From positions 1,291,001 through 1,355,000 of the forward strand of contig NZ_SZZM01000001.1 of assembly GCF_005281615.1 (NCBI RefSeq): DNA of 64,000 nucleotides, in the 5' to 3' direction. Source of the DNA: Rhodoligotrophos defluvii (lineage in GTDB: Bacteria > Pseudomonadota > Alphaproteobacteria > Rhizobiales > Im1). Below the pieces are notes generated by a model. It saw nothing but the letters and a program-made list of their open reading frames with translations. It searched no databases and was not told the origin of the DNA. The position numbers and the translations under genes were made by a program. Below are positions 7,982 to 19,095 of the stretch, piece by piece. The first letter of the stretch is position 1, and each line of letters starts with the position of its first letter.

Positions 7982-9852
7982 GCGCTCTTGCGCCTGTCCT
8001 CGCGCCGGATATGGGCGAGAAGCAGCGTGAGGGCCACTGGCGTCACCCCGTCGATGCGGCTCGCCTGCCCCAGCGTTGCCGGCCGCACCCGTGACAGCTT
8101 ATGCCTCACCTCGGTGGAAAGTCCCGGAATCGCATCGTAATCGACGTTGGCCGGAATAGTGCGGTTCTCCTCGCGCCGGAACGCCTCCACATCCTGCTGC
8201 TGCCGCGCCAAGTAGCCGGAATAAAGCGCGGTGGCCTCCAGCTGCTCCAGCGCAAAGGCAGGAAGCGTGCCAAAGGCTGGCCATACCCGGATCACATCGT
8301 CCATCGTGATACCGGGAATGCCGAGCAGGTCGAGCACCGACCGGCGGATGCCATCGCGGTTGACTTTGATGCCGTGGCGCGCGGCTTCATCCGGTGTAAG
8401 CCGATGGCTCTCGGCCATTTCACGTGAAACATCGAGGATCCGCTTGCGCTCGCGATAGCTCGCCATGCGCTGCCCGCCGACGATGCCCCAGCTGTCGCCC
8501 AGCTCGGTCAAACGCTGGTCTGCGTTATCTGCTCGCAGGGACAACCGATATTCGGCCCGGGATGTGAACATGCGGTAGGGCTCGGTCACCCCGCGCGTAA
8601 CCAGATCATCGACCATCACCCCCAAATAGGCCTGCGCCCGGTCAATCGTGACGGGCGTCGTGCCGCCAGCCGTCCGCGCGGCATTCAGGCCGGCCAGCAG
8701 CCCTTGGGCCGCCGCCTCCTCGTACCCGGTGGTGCCATTGATCTGCCCCGCGAGAAACAGGCCGGGAAGCCGCTTGCATTCCAACGTCGCATGGAGCTCA
8801 CGCGGGTCCACATAGTCGTACTCGATCGCATAGCCCGGGCGAATGACGCGCACCTTCTCGAGCCCGGGGATCGTGCGCAGAAACGCATCCTGCACCTCTT
8901 CCGGCAGCGACGTGGAAATACCGTTGGGGTAAACCGTATGGTCGTTGCGTCCCTCCGGCTCGAGAAAGATCTGGTGCGACAAGCGCTCCTTGAACCGAAC
9001 GATCTTGTCTTCGATTGAGGGGCAGTACCGCGGCCCCGTGCTCGTGATCGCGCCGGAATAGATGGCAGAACGCGTGAGATTATCGGCGATCAGCCTGTGA
9101 GTGGCCGCCGTGGTATGGGTGATGAAGCAGGAAATCTGCGGCTGGCGGATGCGGTCGGTGAGAAAGGAGAAGGGAACGGGCCGCTCATCGCCCTTCTGCT
9201 CCTGCAGTCGCTCCCATGCAATCGTCCTCCCATCCAGCCGCGCCGGCGTGCCTGTCTTCAGCCTTCCCAGGGCGAGACCGGTGGTCGTCAGCCGCTCGCC
9301 CAGCAGCGAGGAGGGCGCCTCGCCCACCCGGCCGGCGGGGATCCGCCGTTCGCCGATATGAATGAGCCCGCGCAGAAACGTTCCCGTGGTGAGCACCACG
9401 GCGCCTGCCGCGATGCGACGGCCGTCCTCCAGCACCACCCCGCACACCGACCGCCCATCTTGGACGAGGTCGGCCACCGCACCCTCGATGACGTGAAGGT
9501 TCGCCGTTTCGGCCACGGCGGATTGCATTGCCTTCCGGTAAAGCCCACGGTCCGCCTGCGCCCGGGGGCCCTGCACGGCCGGCCCCTTGCTGCGGTTCAG
9601 CAGGCGGAACTGAATGCCGGCCTGGTCGATCACGCGCCCCATGAGGCCGTCCAGGGCATCGACCTCCCGCACCAGGTGCCCCTTGCCCAGCCCTCCTATG
9701 GCAGGGTTGCAGGACATTTCGCCAATGGTCTCGAATCGGTGGGTAACGAGCGCAGTGCGTGCTCCGAAGCGACCTGCGGCAGCGGCGGCCTCGCAGCCAG
9801 CGTGGCCCCCGCCGACCACGACCACATCGAAGAATGGATGTGCACCCGCCAT
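7978..9852 (-). CDS. mnmG: tRNA uridine-5-carboxymethylaminomethyl modification enzyme MnmG (GidA)
   Basis: The 624-residue FAD protein has the Rossmann motif [14 protein letters not shown] at residues 10-23, the family signature [24 protein letters not shown] (written here in part), and the central motif [12 protein letters not shown]. Conserved C-terminal text includes [21 protein letters not shown] and [10 protein letters not shown]. With MnmE it installs the cmnm5 group on U34 of several tRNAs. It lies between rsmG (4-bp overlap) and mnmE (about 60 bp gap holding a parS-like site). A second parS-like element at 8416-8431 lies inside the gene and encodes DVSREM. Confidence 0.97.
   Translation of the reverse strand: MAGAHPFFDVVVVGGGHAGCEAAAAAGRFGARTALVTHRFETIGEMSCNPAIGGLGKGHLVREVDALDGLMGRVIDQAGIQFRLLNRSKGPAVQGPRAQADRGLYRKAMQSAVAETANLHVIEGAVADLVQDGRSVCGVVLEDGRRIAAGAVVLTTGTFLRGLIHIGERRIPAGRVGEAPSSLLGERLTTTGLALGRLKTGTPARLDGRTIAWERLQEQKGDERPVPFSFLTDRIRQPQISCFITHTTAATHRLIADNLTRSAIYSGAITSTGPRYCPSIEDKIVRFKERLSHQIFLEPEGRNDHTVYPNGISTSLPEEVQDAFLRTIPGLEKVRVIRPGYAIEYDYVDPRELHATLECKRLPGLFLAGQINGTTGYEEAAAQGLLAGLNAARTAGGTTPVTIDRAQAYLGVMVDDLVTRGVTEPYRMFTSRAEYRLSLRADNADQRLTELGDSWGIVGGQRMASYRERKRILDVSREMAESHRLTPDEAARHGIKVNRDGIRRSVLDLLGIPGITMDDVIRVWPAFGTLPAFALEQLEATALYSGYLARQQQDVEAFRREENRTIPANVDYDAIPGLSTEVRHKLSRVRPATLGQASRIDGVTPVALTLLLAHIRREDRRKSA
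8416..8431. promoter_or_regulatory. parS-like ParB-binding site 2 (inside mnmG)
   Basis: The 16-mer CATTTCACGTGAAACA matches parS consensus at 14 of 16 positions and includes the full TTTCACGTGAAA core. It lies within the 3' half of mnmG. Confidence 0.82.
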
Positions 9853-9897
9853 ATTTCACTCGTTAGGCTGGAGCATCGAGCCAGCTCACGTCATGCG

Positions 9898-9913
9898 TGT
9901 TTCACGTGAAACC
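9898..9913. promoter_or_regulatory. parS-like ParB-binding site 3 (mnmE-mnmG gap)
   Basis: TGTTTCACGTGAAACC matches parS consensus at 15 of 16 positions, only the last base differing. It sits at the mnmE stop codon, just upstream of mnmG. Confidence 0.9.
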
Positions 9914-11232
9914 TACTTGCCGATGCAAAATTCGGAGAAGATCTGGCCAAGGATGTCCTCGATGTCAATGCGTCCCACCAGCTTGCCCAGGTACCAAGCA
10001 GCCCGACGTAGATCTTCGGCCACCAATTCGTCTGCCGGTGTAGCAGCGGCCGCGAGCAGGTGGTCGCAGCACTTCGACAACGCGACACGGTGCCGTTCGC
10101 GGGTTAGCAACGGCCGTTCCTGCGTCTCGGCAAACAGCGCCTGCACCCGCGCCGTCAACGCCTCGACCAGCGCATCGAGGCCACTTCCGGTCTTTGCGGA
10201 GATCGAGATCGCATCCAGCACGTTCTCGCCCGGTATCAGGTCGGACTTGTTCACCACCCGTAACAGGGCCGAATCGAATGGCGCTTCCGGCCTTCCGTCG
10301 GCGTCGGGACTGGTGACCCAGATCACCAACGCCGCCTCGCCAGCCCGCTTGCGCGCCCGGCGCATCCCTTCATCCTCGATCTCGTCAGCCGCGGCCTCCC
10401 GCAGCCCGGCCGTATCCACAAGAACGACCGGATAGCCGCCGAGATCGAGATGCACCTCGATGAGATCCCGGGTCGTCCCGGGTCTATCGGAGACGATGGC
10501 CACCTCCCGCCGGGCCAGCCGGTTGAGCAGGCTCGACTTACCCGCATTCGGCGGCCCCGCGATCACGACCGTCAGCCCCTCGCGCAATCTCTCGCCGACG
10601 CGATTGTCCGTCAGGAAACTCGAAATCTCTCGCGCCAGCGCCGATGATCGGGCCCTCACGTCCGCCGCCACTTCGAGTGGCACGCCCTCCTCGTCCACGA
10701 AATCGATATGCGCTTCGAGATGGGCGAGCAGCGCAAGCAGCTGGTTGCGCCAACCCTCATAGATCTCGTCCAAACCGCCGCTGGCCTGGCGCAGAGCCTG
10801 CTTCCGCTGCGCCTCCGTATCGGCCGCGATGAGGTCTGCCAGCCCCTCCGCATCCACCAGGCCCATGCGACCGTTCTCGACCGCACGGCGCGTGAACTCG
10901 CCCCGTTCAGCCGGACGCAAACCGGGAAAATGGCGCAGGGCGCGAAACAGCGCCGCCACCACGGCGGGTCCGCCATGGACATGCAGCTCCAGCATGTCTT
11001 CGCCGGAAAATGTGTGCGGCCCGGGCAGCCAGATCACCATGGCGCGGTCGATGACACCACCACCGTCCGGATCGTTCAACGCTCGCAGCACCGCTCGCCT
11101 AGGCCGGGGCAGGTCGCCGCAGAGGCCCCGCGCCACCTCGGCGCTGGCTGAGCCGGACAGCCGCACCAGGGCAATCGCCGCCCGCCCCTGCCCCGACGAC
11201 AGGGCATAGATCGTATCCTCTCCGGCTCTCAT
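9913..11232 (-). CDS. mnmE: tRNA modification GTPase MnmE (TrmE)
   Basis: The protein of about 439 residues has the N-terminal folate-binding domain ([31 protein letters not shown]), a GTPase domain with G1 [15 protein letters not shown]3 VDTAGLREA and an NKSD motif (VVNKSDLI), and the invariant C-terminal CIGK that contacts the substrate. MnmE forms a complex with MnmG for U34 modification. Start 11232 ([11 protein letters not shown]) is preferred because AGGA lies nine bases upstream; ATG 11241 is an alternative adding three residues. The upstream gap to the divergent DUF255 gene contains a parS-like site at 11245-11260. Confidence 0.96.
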   Translation of the reverse strand: MRAGEDTIYALSSGQGRAAIALVRLSGSASAEVARGLCGDLPRPRRAVLRALNDPDGGGVIDRAMVIWLPGPHTFSGEDMLELHVHGGPAVVAALFRALRHFPGLRPAERGEFTRRAVENGRMGLVDAEGLADLIAADTEAQRKQALRQASGGLDEIYEGWRNQLLALLAHLEAHIDFVDEEGVPLEVAADVRARSSALAREISSFLTDNRVGERLREGLTVVIAGPPNAGKSSLLNRLARREVAIVSDRPGTTRDLIEVHLDLGGYPVVLVDTAGLREAAADEIEDEGMRRARKRAGEAALVIWVTSPDADGRPEAPFDSALLRVVNKSDLIPGENVLDAISISAKTGSGLDALVEALTARVQALFAETQERPLLTRERHRVALSKCCDHLLAAAATPADELVAEDLRRAAWYLGKLVGRIDIEDILGQIFSEFCIGK

Positions 11233-11244
11233 CCCCGGCATTCC

Positions 11245-11260
11245 TGATTCACGTGAAACA
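11245..11260. promoter_or_regulatory. parS-like ParB-binding site 4 (upstream of mnmE)
   Basis: TGATTCACGTGAAACA matches parS consensus at 15 of 16 positions. It lies just upstream of the mnmE start, between mnmE and the divergent DUF255 gene, so ParB bound here could also affect local transcription. Confidence 0.88.
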
Positions 11261-11339
11261 CTCTCCGAACCAATCTCAGACCAGCCGGCTTTACCCTCTC
11301 GAGAGGCGCACCATGATCATCTGTGCGAGGGAGGTTTCC

Positions 11340-13414
<2,075 letters not shown>

Positions 13415-13418
<4 letters not shown>

Positions 13419-14698
13419 TTGTTCATCATCTGGAACAGGTCGGCATTGCTCTTGGTCTGCTTGATCTTGTCCAGCAGGAACTCGATTGCGTCCACCGTAC
13501 CCATCTGCGACAGGATGCGGCGCAGCACATACATGCGCTTGAGCTCGTCGGGCCGGACCAGCAGCTCCTCCTTCCGGGTGCCGGAGCGGATAATGTCGAT
13601 GGCCGGGAACACGCGCTTGTCCGCCACCTTGCGGTCGAGCACGATTTCCGAATTGCCGGTTCCTTTGAACTCCTCGAAGATCACCTCATCCATACGGCTG
13701 CCCGTGTCGATGAGCGCGGTGGCAATGATGGTGAGCGAGCCGCCTTCCTCGATATTGCGCGCCGCGCCGAAGAAGCGCTTCGGTCGCTGCAGCGCATTGG
13801 CATCCACGCCACCGGTCAAGACCTTGCCGGAGGACGGCACCACCGTGTTATAGGCGCGGCCCAAGCGGGTGATCGAATCGAGCAGGATAACCACGTCGCG
13901 GCGGTGCTCGACCAATCGCTTCGCCTTCTCGATCACCATCTCCGCCACCTGCACGTGCCGGGTCGCCGGCTCGTCGAAAGTGGAGCTCACCACCTCTCCG
14001 CGCACCGACCGCTTCATGTCGGTGACCTCTTCCGGCCGCTCGTCGATCAGCAGCACGATGAGGTAGCACTCGGGATGGTTGGTGGTGATGGAGTGAGCGA
14101 TGTTCTGCAGCAGCACGGTCTTACCGGTTCGCGGCGGCGCCACGATCAGGCCGCGCTGCCCCTTGCCGAGCGGCGCCACCAGCCCGATCACGCGCGAGCT
14201 GAGGTCGCGCACCGTGGGGTCCTCGATCTCCATCTCCAGCCGCTCGTCGGGATAAAGCGGGGTGAGGTTGTCGAAATGGATCTTGTGCCGGGTCTTTTCC
14301 GGGTCTTCGAAGTTGATGGTGTTGACCTTCAGCAGCGCGAAATAGCGCTCGCCCTCCTTCGGGCTGCGGATCTGGCCTTCAACCGTATCGCCGGTACGCA
14401 GGTTGAATCGGCGGATCTGGCTCGGGCTCACATAGATGTCGTCCGGGCCGGGCAGATAATTCGCATCCGGCGACCTCAGGAACCCGAAACCATCCTGCAG
14501 CACCTCGACGACACCCTCGCCGATAATATCGATGTCGCGTTGCGCCAGGCTCTTCAGAATGGCGAACACGAGCTCCTGCTTGCGCATGGCGCTCGCGTTC
14601 TCGATCTCCAGTTCCTCGGCCATCATCAGCAGCTCGGCGGGCGCCTTCTGCTTGAGTTCGTGGAGCTTGGTTTCCTTGAGTCCAGAAAGGTCGGTCAT
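13415..14698 (-). CDS. rho: transcription termination factor Rho
   Basis: The 427-residue protein has an N-terminal helical region, the RNA-binding cold-shock-like domain with [22 protein letters not shown] near residues 72-93, the Walker [13 protein letters not shown], Walker [17 protein letters not shown], and the R-loop/C-terminal segment GTRKEELL. Rho is the hexameric RNA helicase that ends transcription of unstructured, untranslated RNAs. Length is close to the E. coli protein (419). The 220-bp upstream region contains an imperfect palindrome at 14811-14828. In alphaproteobacteria rho is commonly found near hemE and the origin, as here. Confidence 0.97.
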
Positions 14699-14810
14699 GA
14701 TGCACCGGTTCTAACAGGCTTGAGGTGCTGTCTGACGATGGAATCGGCAAGCGGCTCGACGAGCCTAAGCCTTCATCAGATGCAAGCGAATGGAAGGAAA
14801 GACACAGAGA

Positions 14811-14828
14811 GGTACCGTAATACGTACC
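14811..14828. repeat. palindromic element in the rho leader
   Basis: GGTACCGTAATACGTACC reads as GGTA-(C)-CGTA-A-TACG-TACC, a palindrome interrupted by one extra C. It lies about 115 bp upstream of the rho start and 90 bp beyond the hemJ stop. It could be an operator or part of a leader structure; no regulator can be named. Confidence 0.35.
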
Positions 14829-14918
14829 GAACCCGCTTCTCAGGTAGCAACCCACCCTGCGGTTTTCCATAATCTAGCAAATCGCCAAGGCGTTTTAAAC
14901 AAGTTTCGCGATTTTTCC

Positions 14919-15356
14919 TCAAAAGGGTTTGACCACCACCAGAATGACGATGCCGATCAACAGCACCGTCGGCACCTCGTTGAGAATGCGATAGAAGCGC
15001 GCAGGCCTGGTGTTCCGGTCTGCCGCGAAGTCGGCCATGGTCTTGCCGAGGAAGCCGTGCAAGCCGCTCATTCCCACGACGAGCGCCAGCTTGGCGTAGA
15101 TCCAGCCGCTGCTCCATATGCCAGGACTGAAGATCCAGGCAAGCCCTAGGCCGAACAGCCATGTAGCGGCCATAGCAGGCCGCATGATGGCATTATATAG
15201 GCGCCGCTCCATGATCTTGAAGGTTTCGCTTTGAACACTGCCAATCTCTGCCGCACAGTGGTAGACGAACAGCCGCGGCAAATAGAACATGCCAGCCATC
15301 CAGGCAATCAGCGAGATGATGTGAAAGGTCTTGAGCCAGGGATAGAGCTCAGCCAC
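14919..15356 (-). CDS. hemJ: protoporphyrinogen oxidase HemJ
   Basis: The 145-residue protein has about four hydrophobic helices. Family text includes WLKTFHIISLIAWMAGMFYLPRLFVYH, with the conserved His of the first helix, MERRLYNAIMRP, GWIYAKLALV with the conserved Lys, and a C-terminal RILNEVPTVLLI. HemJ (formerly UPF0093) oxidises protoporphyrinogen IX to protoporphyrin IX in the inner membrane in bacteria lacking HemG/HemY. Length is typical. Its start overlaps the end of hemE by 8 bp, so the two haem genes are co-translated. Two steps of the same pathway are thus encoded together next to the origin. Confidence 0.92.
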   Translation of the reverse strand: MAELYPWLKTFHIISLIAWMAGMFYLPRLFVYHCAAEIGSVQSETFKIMERRLYNAIMRPAMAATWLFGLGLAWIFSPGIWSSGWIYAKLALVVGMSGLHGFLGKTMADFAADRNTRPARFYRILNEVPTVLLIGIVILVVVKPF

Positions 15357-16422
15357 CGGATTCCTCGTTTCTGGTCTCGCTGTCGCGCAGCCTCACCCGC
15401 GCGACGAACTGCGACACATGCTCGATCGGTGTGCTCGGCAGGATGCCATGGCCGAGATTGACCACATGCCGGCGGCGCGGCAGGCCCTGCACGAGTTCAT
15501 CGACCGCCGCATCGAGGGCGGGCCCGCCGGCCAGCAACAACAGCGGATCGATATTGCCCTGCACCGCGCAGATCGGGCTCAGCTGATCGCGCATGACCTT
15601 GACCGACACCCCCGCGTCGACCGCCACGGCGTTCACCCCGGCCTGTTGGGCGAAATCGATGATGTTCGTGCCCGCAGCCCTGGGAAAACCAATGATTCGC
15701 GCATCCGGAACCTGCGCCCGCACCCCGGCGACCAGCTGCCGGACAGGCTCGATGCACCACCGGGAGAAGGCGCGGGCCGGCAGGTCGCCCGCCCAGCTGT
15801 CAAAGATCTGAACGGCTTCGGCGCCCGCCCGCAACTGCGCCACGAGGTAATCAATGGAAGCCTGGGTGATCACTTCGAGCAGCGCGGCAAACCAGCTCGG
15901 CGCGGCCAAAGCCGCAAGCCGCGCCCGCTCCCGGGTCGATCCTCTGCCTTCGATCATGTAGCTCGCCACCGTCCACGGGGCGCCGCAAAATCCGATCAGT
16001 GTCACATTGACGGGCTTGGCCGCCGCCACGCGCGCGACCGTCTCGTAGATCGGCGCAAGACGGTCAGCAGCACCTTCTAGCTTGAGCGCGGCAACCTGCT
16101 TGTCATTGGCCACGGTGGAGAGGACCGGGCCTTCCCCCTCGGAGAAGGTGAGGTCGGCACCCAGGGCCTGGGGGATCAGCAGAATGTCCGCAAACAGGAT
16201 GGCTGCGTCGAGATCGAACCTTTTCAGGGGCTGCAGCGTTACCTCTGCGGCGAGTGCAGGATTATAGCACAGAGAGAGAAAAGAACCGGCCCTGGCGCGG
16301 GCCTCACGGTACTCCGGCAGGTAGCGGCCGGCCTGGCGCATCATCCAGACCGGACGTCGCAAAGGCGGCCGGCCGTCGAGAACCTCGAGCAAGGGTGCGT
16401 GCGACAGGGGAGAGGAAGCCAT
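15349..16422 (-). CDS. hemE: uroporphyrinogen decarboxylase
   Basis: The 357-residue protein carries the UROD signature RRPVWMMRQAGRYLPEYR near residues 20-38 and the active-site segment AILFADILLIPQALG, as well as GFCGAPWTVASYMIEGRGS. It converts uroporphyrinogen III to coproporphyrinogen III in the cytoplasm. Its 5' end faces the putative replication origin, exactly as in Caulobacter, where hemE borders Cori. Three GANTC sites lie 20-40 bp upstream of its start, where its promoter should be, so transcription may respond to methylation state during the cell cycle (inference). Confidence 0.96.
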   Translation of the reverse strand: MASSPLSHAPLLEVLDGRPPLRRPVWMMRQAGRYLPEYREARARAGSFLSLCYNPALAAEVTLQPLKRFDLDAAILFADILLIPQALGADLTFSEGEGPVLSTVANDKQVAALKLEGAADRLAPIYETVARVAAAKPVNVTLIGFCGAPWTVASYMIEGRGSTRERARLAALAAPSWFAALLEVITQASIDYLVAQLRAGAEAVQIFDSWAGDLPARAFSRWCIEPVRQLVAGVRAQVPDARIIGFPRAAGTNIIDFAQQAGVNAVAVDAGVSVKVMRDQLSPICAVQGNIDPLLLLAGGPALDAAVDELVQGLPRRRHVVNLGHGILPSTPIEHVSQFVARVRLRDSETRNEESGG

Positions 16423-16441
16423 TCAGTTTACCAAATATTAA

Positions 16442-16460
16442 GAATCTGACTCTTAGACTC
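16442..16460. promoter_or_regulatory. cluster of three GANTC (CcrM-type) methylation sites
   Basis: GAATC at 16442-16446, GACTC at 16448-16452 and GACTC at 16456-16460 are packed in 19 bp just upstream of hemE at the left edge of the putative origin. GANTC is the target of the cell-cycle methyltransferase CcrM in alphaproteobacteria. Confidence 0.75.
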
Positions 16461-16625
16461 TGAAGCTGATATTGCCCGCCGAAAGTCGGGGGTTCAAAGC
16501 TGCGCCAGGCTTTCCCACAGCCCCGCCGAGTTTTGCCCGCTGATCCGTTTCATACCGCCCGATCGAGGCTGCCGCCCCCGAGGCCGCGGCACACTTGGGC
16601 CACGGCAACCCGGCTGGCTCCGCTA

Positions 16626-16641
16626 TTAATCGTTTCTTAAC
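16626..16641. promoter_or_regulatory. CtrA-binding-site-like sequence TTAA-N7-TTAAC in the origin
   Basis: TTAATCGTTTCTTAAC exactly fits the full CtrA consensus TTAA-N7-TTAAC. CtrA is the alphaproteobacterial cell-cycle regulator that represses replication initiation by binding the Caulobacter origin. No ctrA gene is in this window. Confidence 0.75.
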
Positions 16642-16717
16642 AATTCGTCCACGCGCCCGTTCCTCCTGCCCAGCTTATGCCCCGAATGCGCGCGCCTCGA
16701 CCCACAGGCCGGCGACA

Positions 16718-16821
16718 TGTTGATAAAGCTCTGGACAGGCGAAGCAAGATGGCAGAAGGCTCACGCGGTCCAGTGAATTGTGCACAAATGATCCCTCGGG
16801 CTGACCTGAACATGTGAACAA
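16718..16821. promoter_or_regulatory. DnaA-box-like cluster
   Basis: Three 9-mers with one mismatch to the DnaA box lie within about 105 bp: TGTTGATAA (16718-16726), the palindromic TTGTGCACAA (16778-16787) and TGTGAACAA (16813-16821). The last is six bases before the GTG start of the downstream gene. They would be candidate initiator-binding sites of the origin. Confidence 0.55.
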
Positions 16822-16826
16822 CCGGC

Positions 16827-17654
16827 GTGAAGACCTTTTTCCATCTGCACCTGATTTCGGACTCGACCGGCGAGACCCTGAACACGGTGGCGCGGGCTGC
16901 GGTGGCCCATTACACCGAGTTTCGCGCCATAGAGCACACCTATGCCCTGGTACGCACGCAGAAGCAGCTCAAACGGGTGCTGCAGGACATCGAGGAGACA
17001 CCGGGGATCGTGCTGTTCACCCTGGTCGACCCTGAGTTGCGGGCAACCCTGGAGGCGCATTGCCGGCAGCTCGAGCTGCCAGCCATCTCGATCCTCGATC
17101 CGGTGGTCTCGACGCTCGCCAGCTATCTCAATGCCAAGTCGCAGCCCCGCATCGGGGCCCAGCACAGTCTCAATGCGGAATATTTCAGGCGGATAGAGGC
17201 GCTGAACTACACGATGGCCCACGACGACGGTCAGCATAGCAACGATCTCGACACCGCCGACGTGGTGCTGATCGGCGTGAGCCGCACCTCAAAGACGCCG
17301 ACGAGCATTTATCTCGCCAATCGCGGCATCAAGGCGGCGAATATTCCAATCGTCCTGGATGCGCCGCTCCCGCCGAGCATTCACGAGGCCAAGCGGCCGC
17401 TGATCGTGGCGCTTGTTGCCACTGCCGAGCGCATCGCTCAGATCCGCCGCAACCGTCTTCTGTCGCTCAATCAGCCCGAAGACACGAAATATGTGGACCG
17501 CGCCGCCATCGCCGCCGAGCTGGTATTCACCCGTAAGCTTTGTGCAAGGCATAATTGGCCAATCATTGATGTCACGCGACGATCCATCGAGGAAACCGCC
17601 GCCGCCATTATGAACTTGCTGTATGAAAGACAGCACGCGAGGATCCACACATGA
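16827..17654 (+). CDS. pyruvate, phosphate dikinase/PEP synthase regulatory protein (kinase-pyrophosphorylase, DUF299)
   Basis: The 275-residue protein starts at a GTG ([23 protein letters not shown]), with the family [10 protein letters not shown] start. It carries the P-loop-like [18 protein letters not shown] around residues 150-167 and an IPxV segment ([14 protein letters not shown]), followed by [11 protein letters not shown] near the C-terminus. Members are bifunctional ADP-dependent kinases and phosphate-dependent pyrophosphorylases that switch PPDK or PEP synthetase off and on. The gene is the homologue of the RP001 gene that flanks the Caulobacter and Rickettsia origins. It begins the operon ppsR-maf-aroE-coaE, overlapping maf by 4 bp. 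The ribosome-binding site is weak. Confidence 0.9.
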   Translation: MKTFFHLHLISDSTGETLNTVARAAVAHYTEFRAIEHTYALVRTQKQLKRVLQDIEETPGIVLFTLVDPELRATLEAHCRQLELPAISILDPVVSTLASYLNAKSQPRIGAQHSLNAEYFRRIEALNYTMAHDDGQHSNDLDTADVVLIGVSRTSKTPTSIYLANRGIKAANIPIVLDAPLPPSIHEAKRPLIVALVATAERIAQIRRNRLLSLNQPEDTKYVDRAAIAAELVFTRKLCARHNWPIIDVTRRSIEETAAAIMNLLYERQHARIHT

Positions 17655-18253
17655 TGCTCAGCCGTAGCCAGATTGTCCTGGCATCCACAAGCCCAGCGCG
17701 CCGGTCCATGCTCGAAGCGGCTGGCGTCAGACTGACCGTAGCGCCGCCCGAGATCGACGAGAACGCGGTGAAGCAAGCTATCGCTCCCAGCGATCCCGCC
17801 GATATGGCCATGATCCTGGCCCAAACCAAGGCAGTGACCGTTTCTGAGGCGAATCGAAGTGCCCTGGTGGTGGGTGCAGATCAGGTCCTGGCCGTTGATG
17901 GGCAGGTGCTCGACAAACCGAAAAGCAAGGCTGAAGCACGCGATCAGCTGCTGGATCTGCGGGGTCGGCAGCATGTCCTGTTCAGTGCCGTCGCCTGTGC
18001 CCGCAACGGTGCGGTCATATGGAGCCACGATGCGGAGGCTACCCTCTCCATGAGAGCCTTTTCCACCGAATTTCTCGGCGCCTATCTCGCGGCTCTCGAT
18101 GAAAAGGTGACGGAGACGGTTGGCGGCTATCACCTGGAGGGCTTGGGTGCCCAGATGTTTGACAAGATCGAGGGCGACTACTTCACCGTTCTCGGCTTGC
18201 CGCTGCTGCCCCTTCTCGCCTTTCTTCGCGAAGAGGGTGTGCTGCTCACATGA
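17651..18253 (+). CDS. maf: Maf family nucleoside triphosphate pyrophosphatase
   Basis: The 200-residue protein opens with [19 protein letters not shown], the Maf phosphate-binding motif, followed by [22 protein letters not shown] with the catalytic Asp, and a C-terminal [16 protein letters not shown]. Maf proteins hydrolyse non-canonical or modified NTPs to NMP and PPi and are linked to septum inhibition. It overlaps both neighbours by 4 bp (ATGA), so it is translationally coupled in the ppsR-maf-aroE-coaE operon. Which Maf subfamily (dTTP/UTP or m7GTP type) cannot be told by eye. Confidence 0.92.
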   Translation: MMLSRSQIVLASTSPARRSMLEAAGVRLTVAPPEIDENAVKQAIAPSDPADMAMILAQTKAVTVSEANRSALVVGADQVLAVDGQVLDKPKSKAEARDQLLDLRGRQHVLFSAVACARNGAVIWSHDAEATLSMRAFSTEFLGAYLAALDEKVTETVGGYHLEGLGAQMFDKIEGDYFTVLGLPLLPLLAFLREEGVLLT

Positions 18254-19095
18254 TTGCCAAGAGGCAGGCCTGTGTTATCGGCTGGCCTATCGACCATTCC
18301 CGCTCGCCGCTCCTCCACGGCTTCTGGCTCGAGAAATACGGCATCCCTGGCCGGTATGACCGAATTCCTGTCCGGCCGGAGGACCTGAGCGATTTCCTCC
18401 ATGGTTTCCGCGCGCGTGGTCTGGTCGGCGGCAATGTCACCTTGCCCCATAAGGAAGCCGTGTTCAGGCAAGTCACCGTGCGCGACCCTCTCACCGCGAA
18501 ACTCGGTGCGGTGAACACCCTTTATTTTGAAGATGACACTCTGTGTGGCACCAGCACCGACGGCTACGGTTTTGTCGCCAGCATCGAGCAAGAGGTGCCG
18601 GACTTCACCTTCAGCGGCGCGCGGGTGACCATCCTCGGGGCTGGCGGCGCGTCGCGCTCGATCATCGGGGTCATACTCGAGGCCGGCGCGCAGAAGATTT
18701 CGGTCGCGAATCGATCCCTCGCCCGCGCCGAGCAGCTGAGGTCCGATTTCGGACCGCAGGTCATACCGATGGAGTGGGGTCGTGCAGAGGATGTTCTGCC
18801 GGGCACAGACCTGTTGGTCAACACAACCTCGCTCGGCATGGCTGGCAAGGCGCCCCTGACCATCGATTTGGCGGGCCTTCCCGGTCATGCGGTCGTCAGC
18901 GATATCGTTTACGTGCCGCTCACCACGCCGCTTTTGACTGCGGCCCGCGCGCGGAACCTGCGCACCGTGGATGGTCTCGGCATGTTGATGCATCAGGCAG
19001 TGCCCGGGTTCGAGCGCTGGTTCGGAATACGGCCCGAGGTGACGCCTGAACTGCGGGCGCTGCTCGAAGCGGACATCGAGGGGCGGCGTCTATGA
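18250..19095 (+). CDS. aroE: shikimate dehydrogenase (NADP+)
   Basis: The 281-residue protein has the substrate-binding motif VIGWPIDHSRSPLLH near the N-terminus, GGNVTLPHKEAVF with the catalytic Lys, GTSTDGYGFV, and the Rossmann motif VTILGAGGASRSIIGVILE. It reduces 3-dehydroshikimate to shikimate in the aromatic amino acid pathway. aroA of the same pathway lies about 28 kb away in this window. Overlaps of 4 bp link it to maf upstream and coaE downstream. Confidence 0.95.
   Translation: MIAKRQACVIGWPIDHSRSPLLHGFWLEKYGIPGRYDRIPVRPEDLSDFLHGFRARGLVGGNVTLPHKEAVFRQVTVRDPLTAKLGAVNTLYFEDDTLCGTSTDGYGFVASIEQEVPDFTFSGARVTILGAGGASRSIIGVILEAGAQKISVANRSLARAEQLRSDFGPQVIPMEWGRAEDVLPGTDLLVNTTSLGMAGKAPLTIDLAGLPGHAVVSDIVYVPLTTPLLTAARARNLRTVDGLGMLMHQAVPGFERWFGIRPEVTPELRALLEADIEGRRL

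Larger units (their letters stand above)
16423..16826. other. putative chromosomal replication origin (oriC) between hemE and ppsR
   Basis: This 404-bp non-coding region sits between hemE and the kinase-regulator gene, the position of the mapped origin in Caulobacter and of predicted origins in Rickettsia and Rhizobiales. Near the hemE side is an A+T-rich stretch (about 16427-16456) with three GANTC sites. A CtrA-type site lies at 16626-16641. DnaA-box-like 9-mers, each one mismatch from TTATNCACA or its complement, are at 16718-16726 (TGTTGATAA), 16778-16786 (TTGTGCACA, palindromic with 16787) and 16813-16821 (TGTGAACAA). A weaker one is TTTCCCACA at 16511-16519. No coding capacity is seen. 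Genes point away on both sides. The call rests on synteny plus sites; no skew was calculated. Confidence 0.82.
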
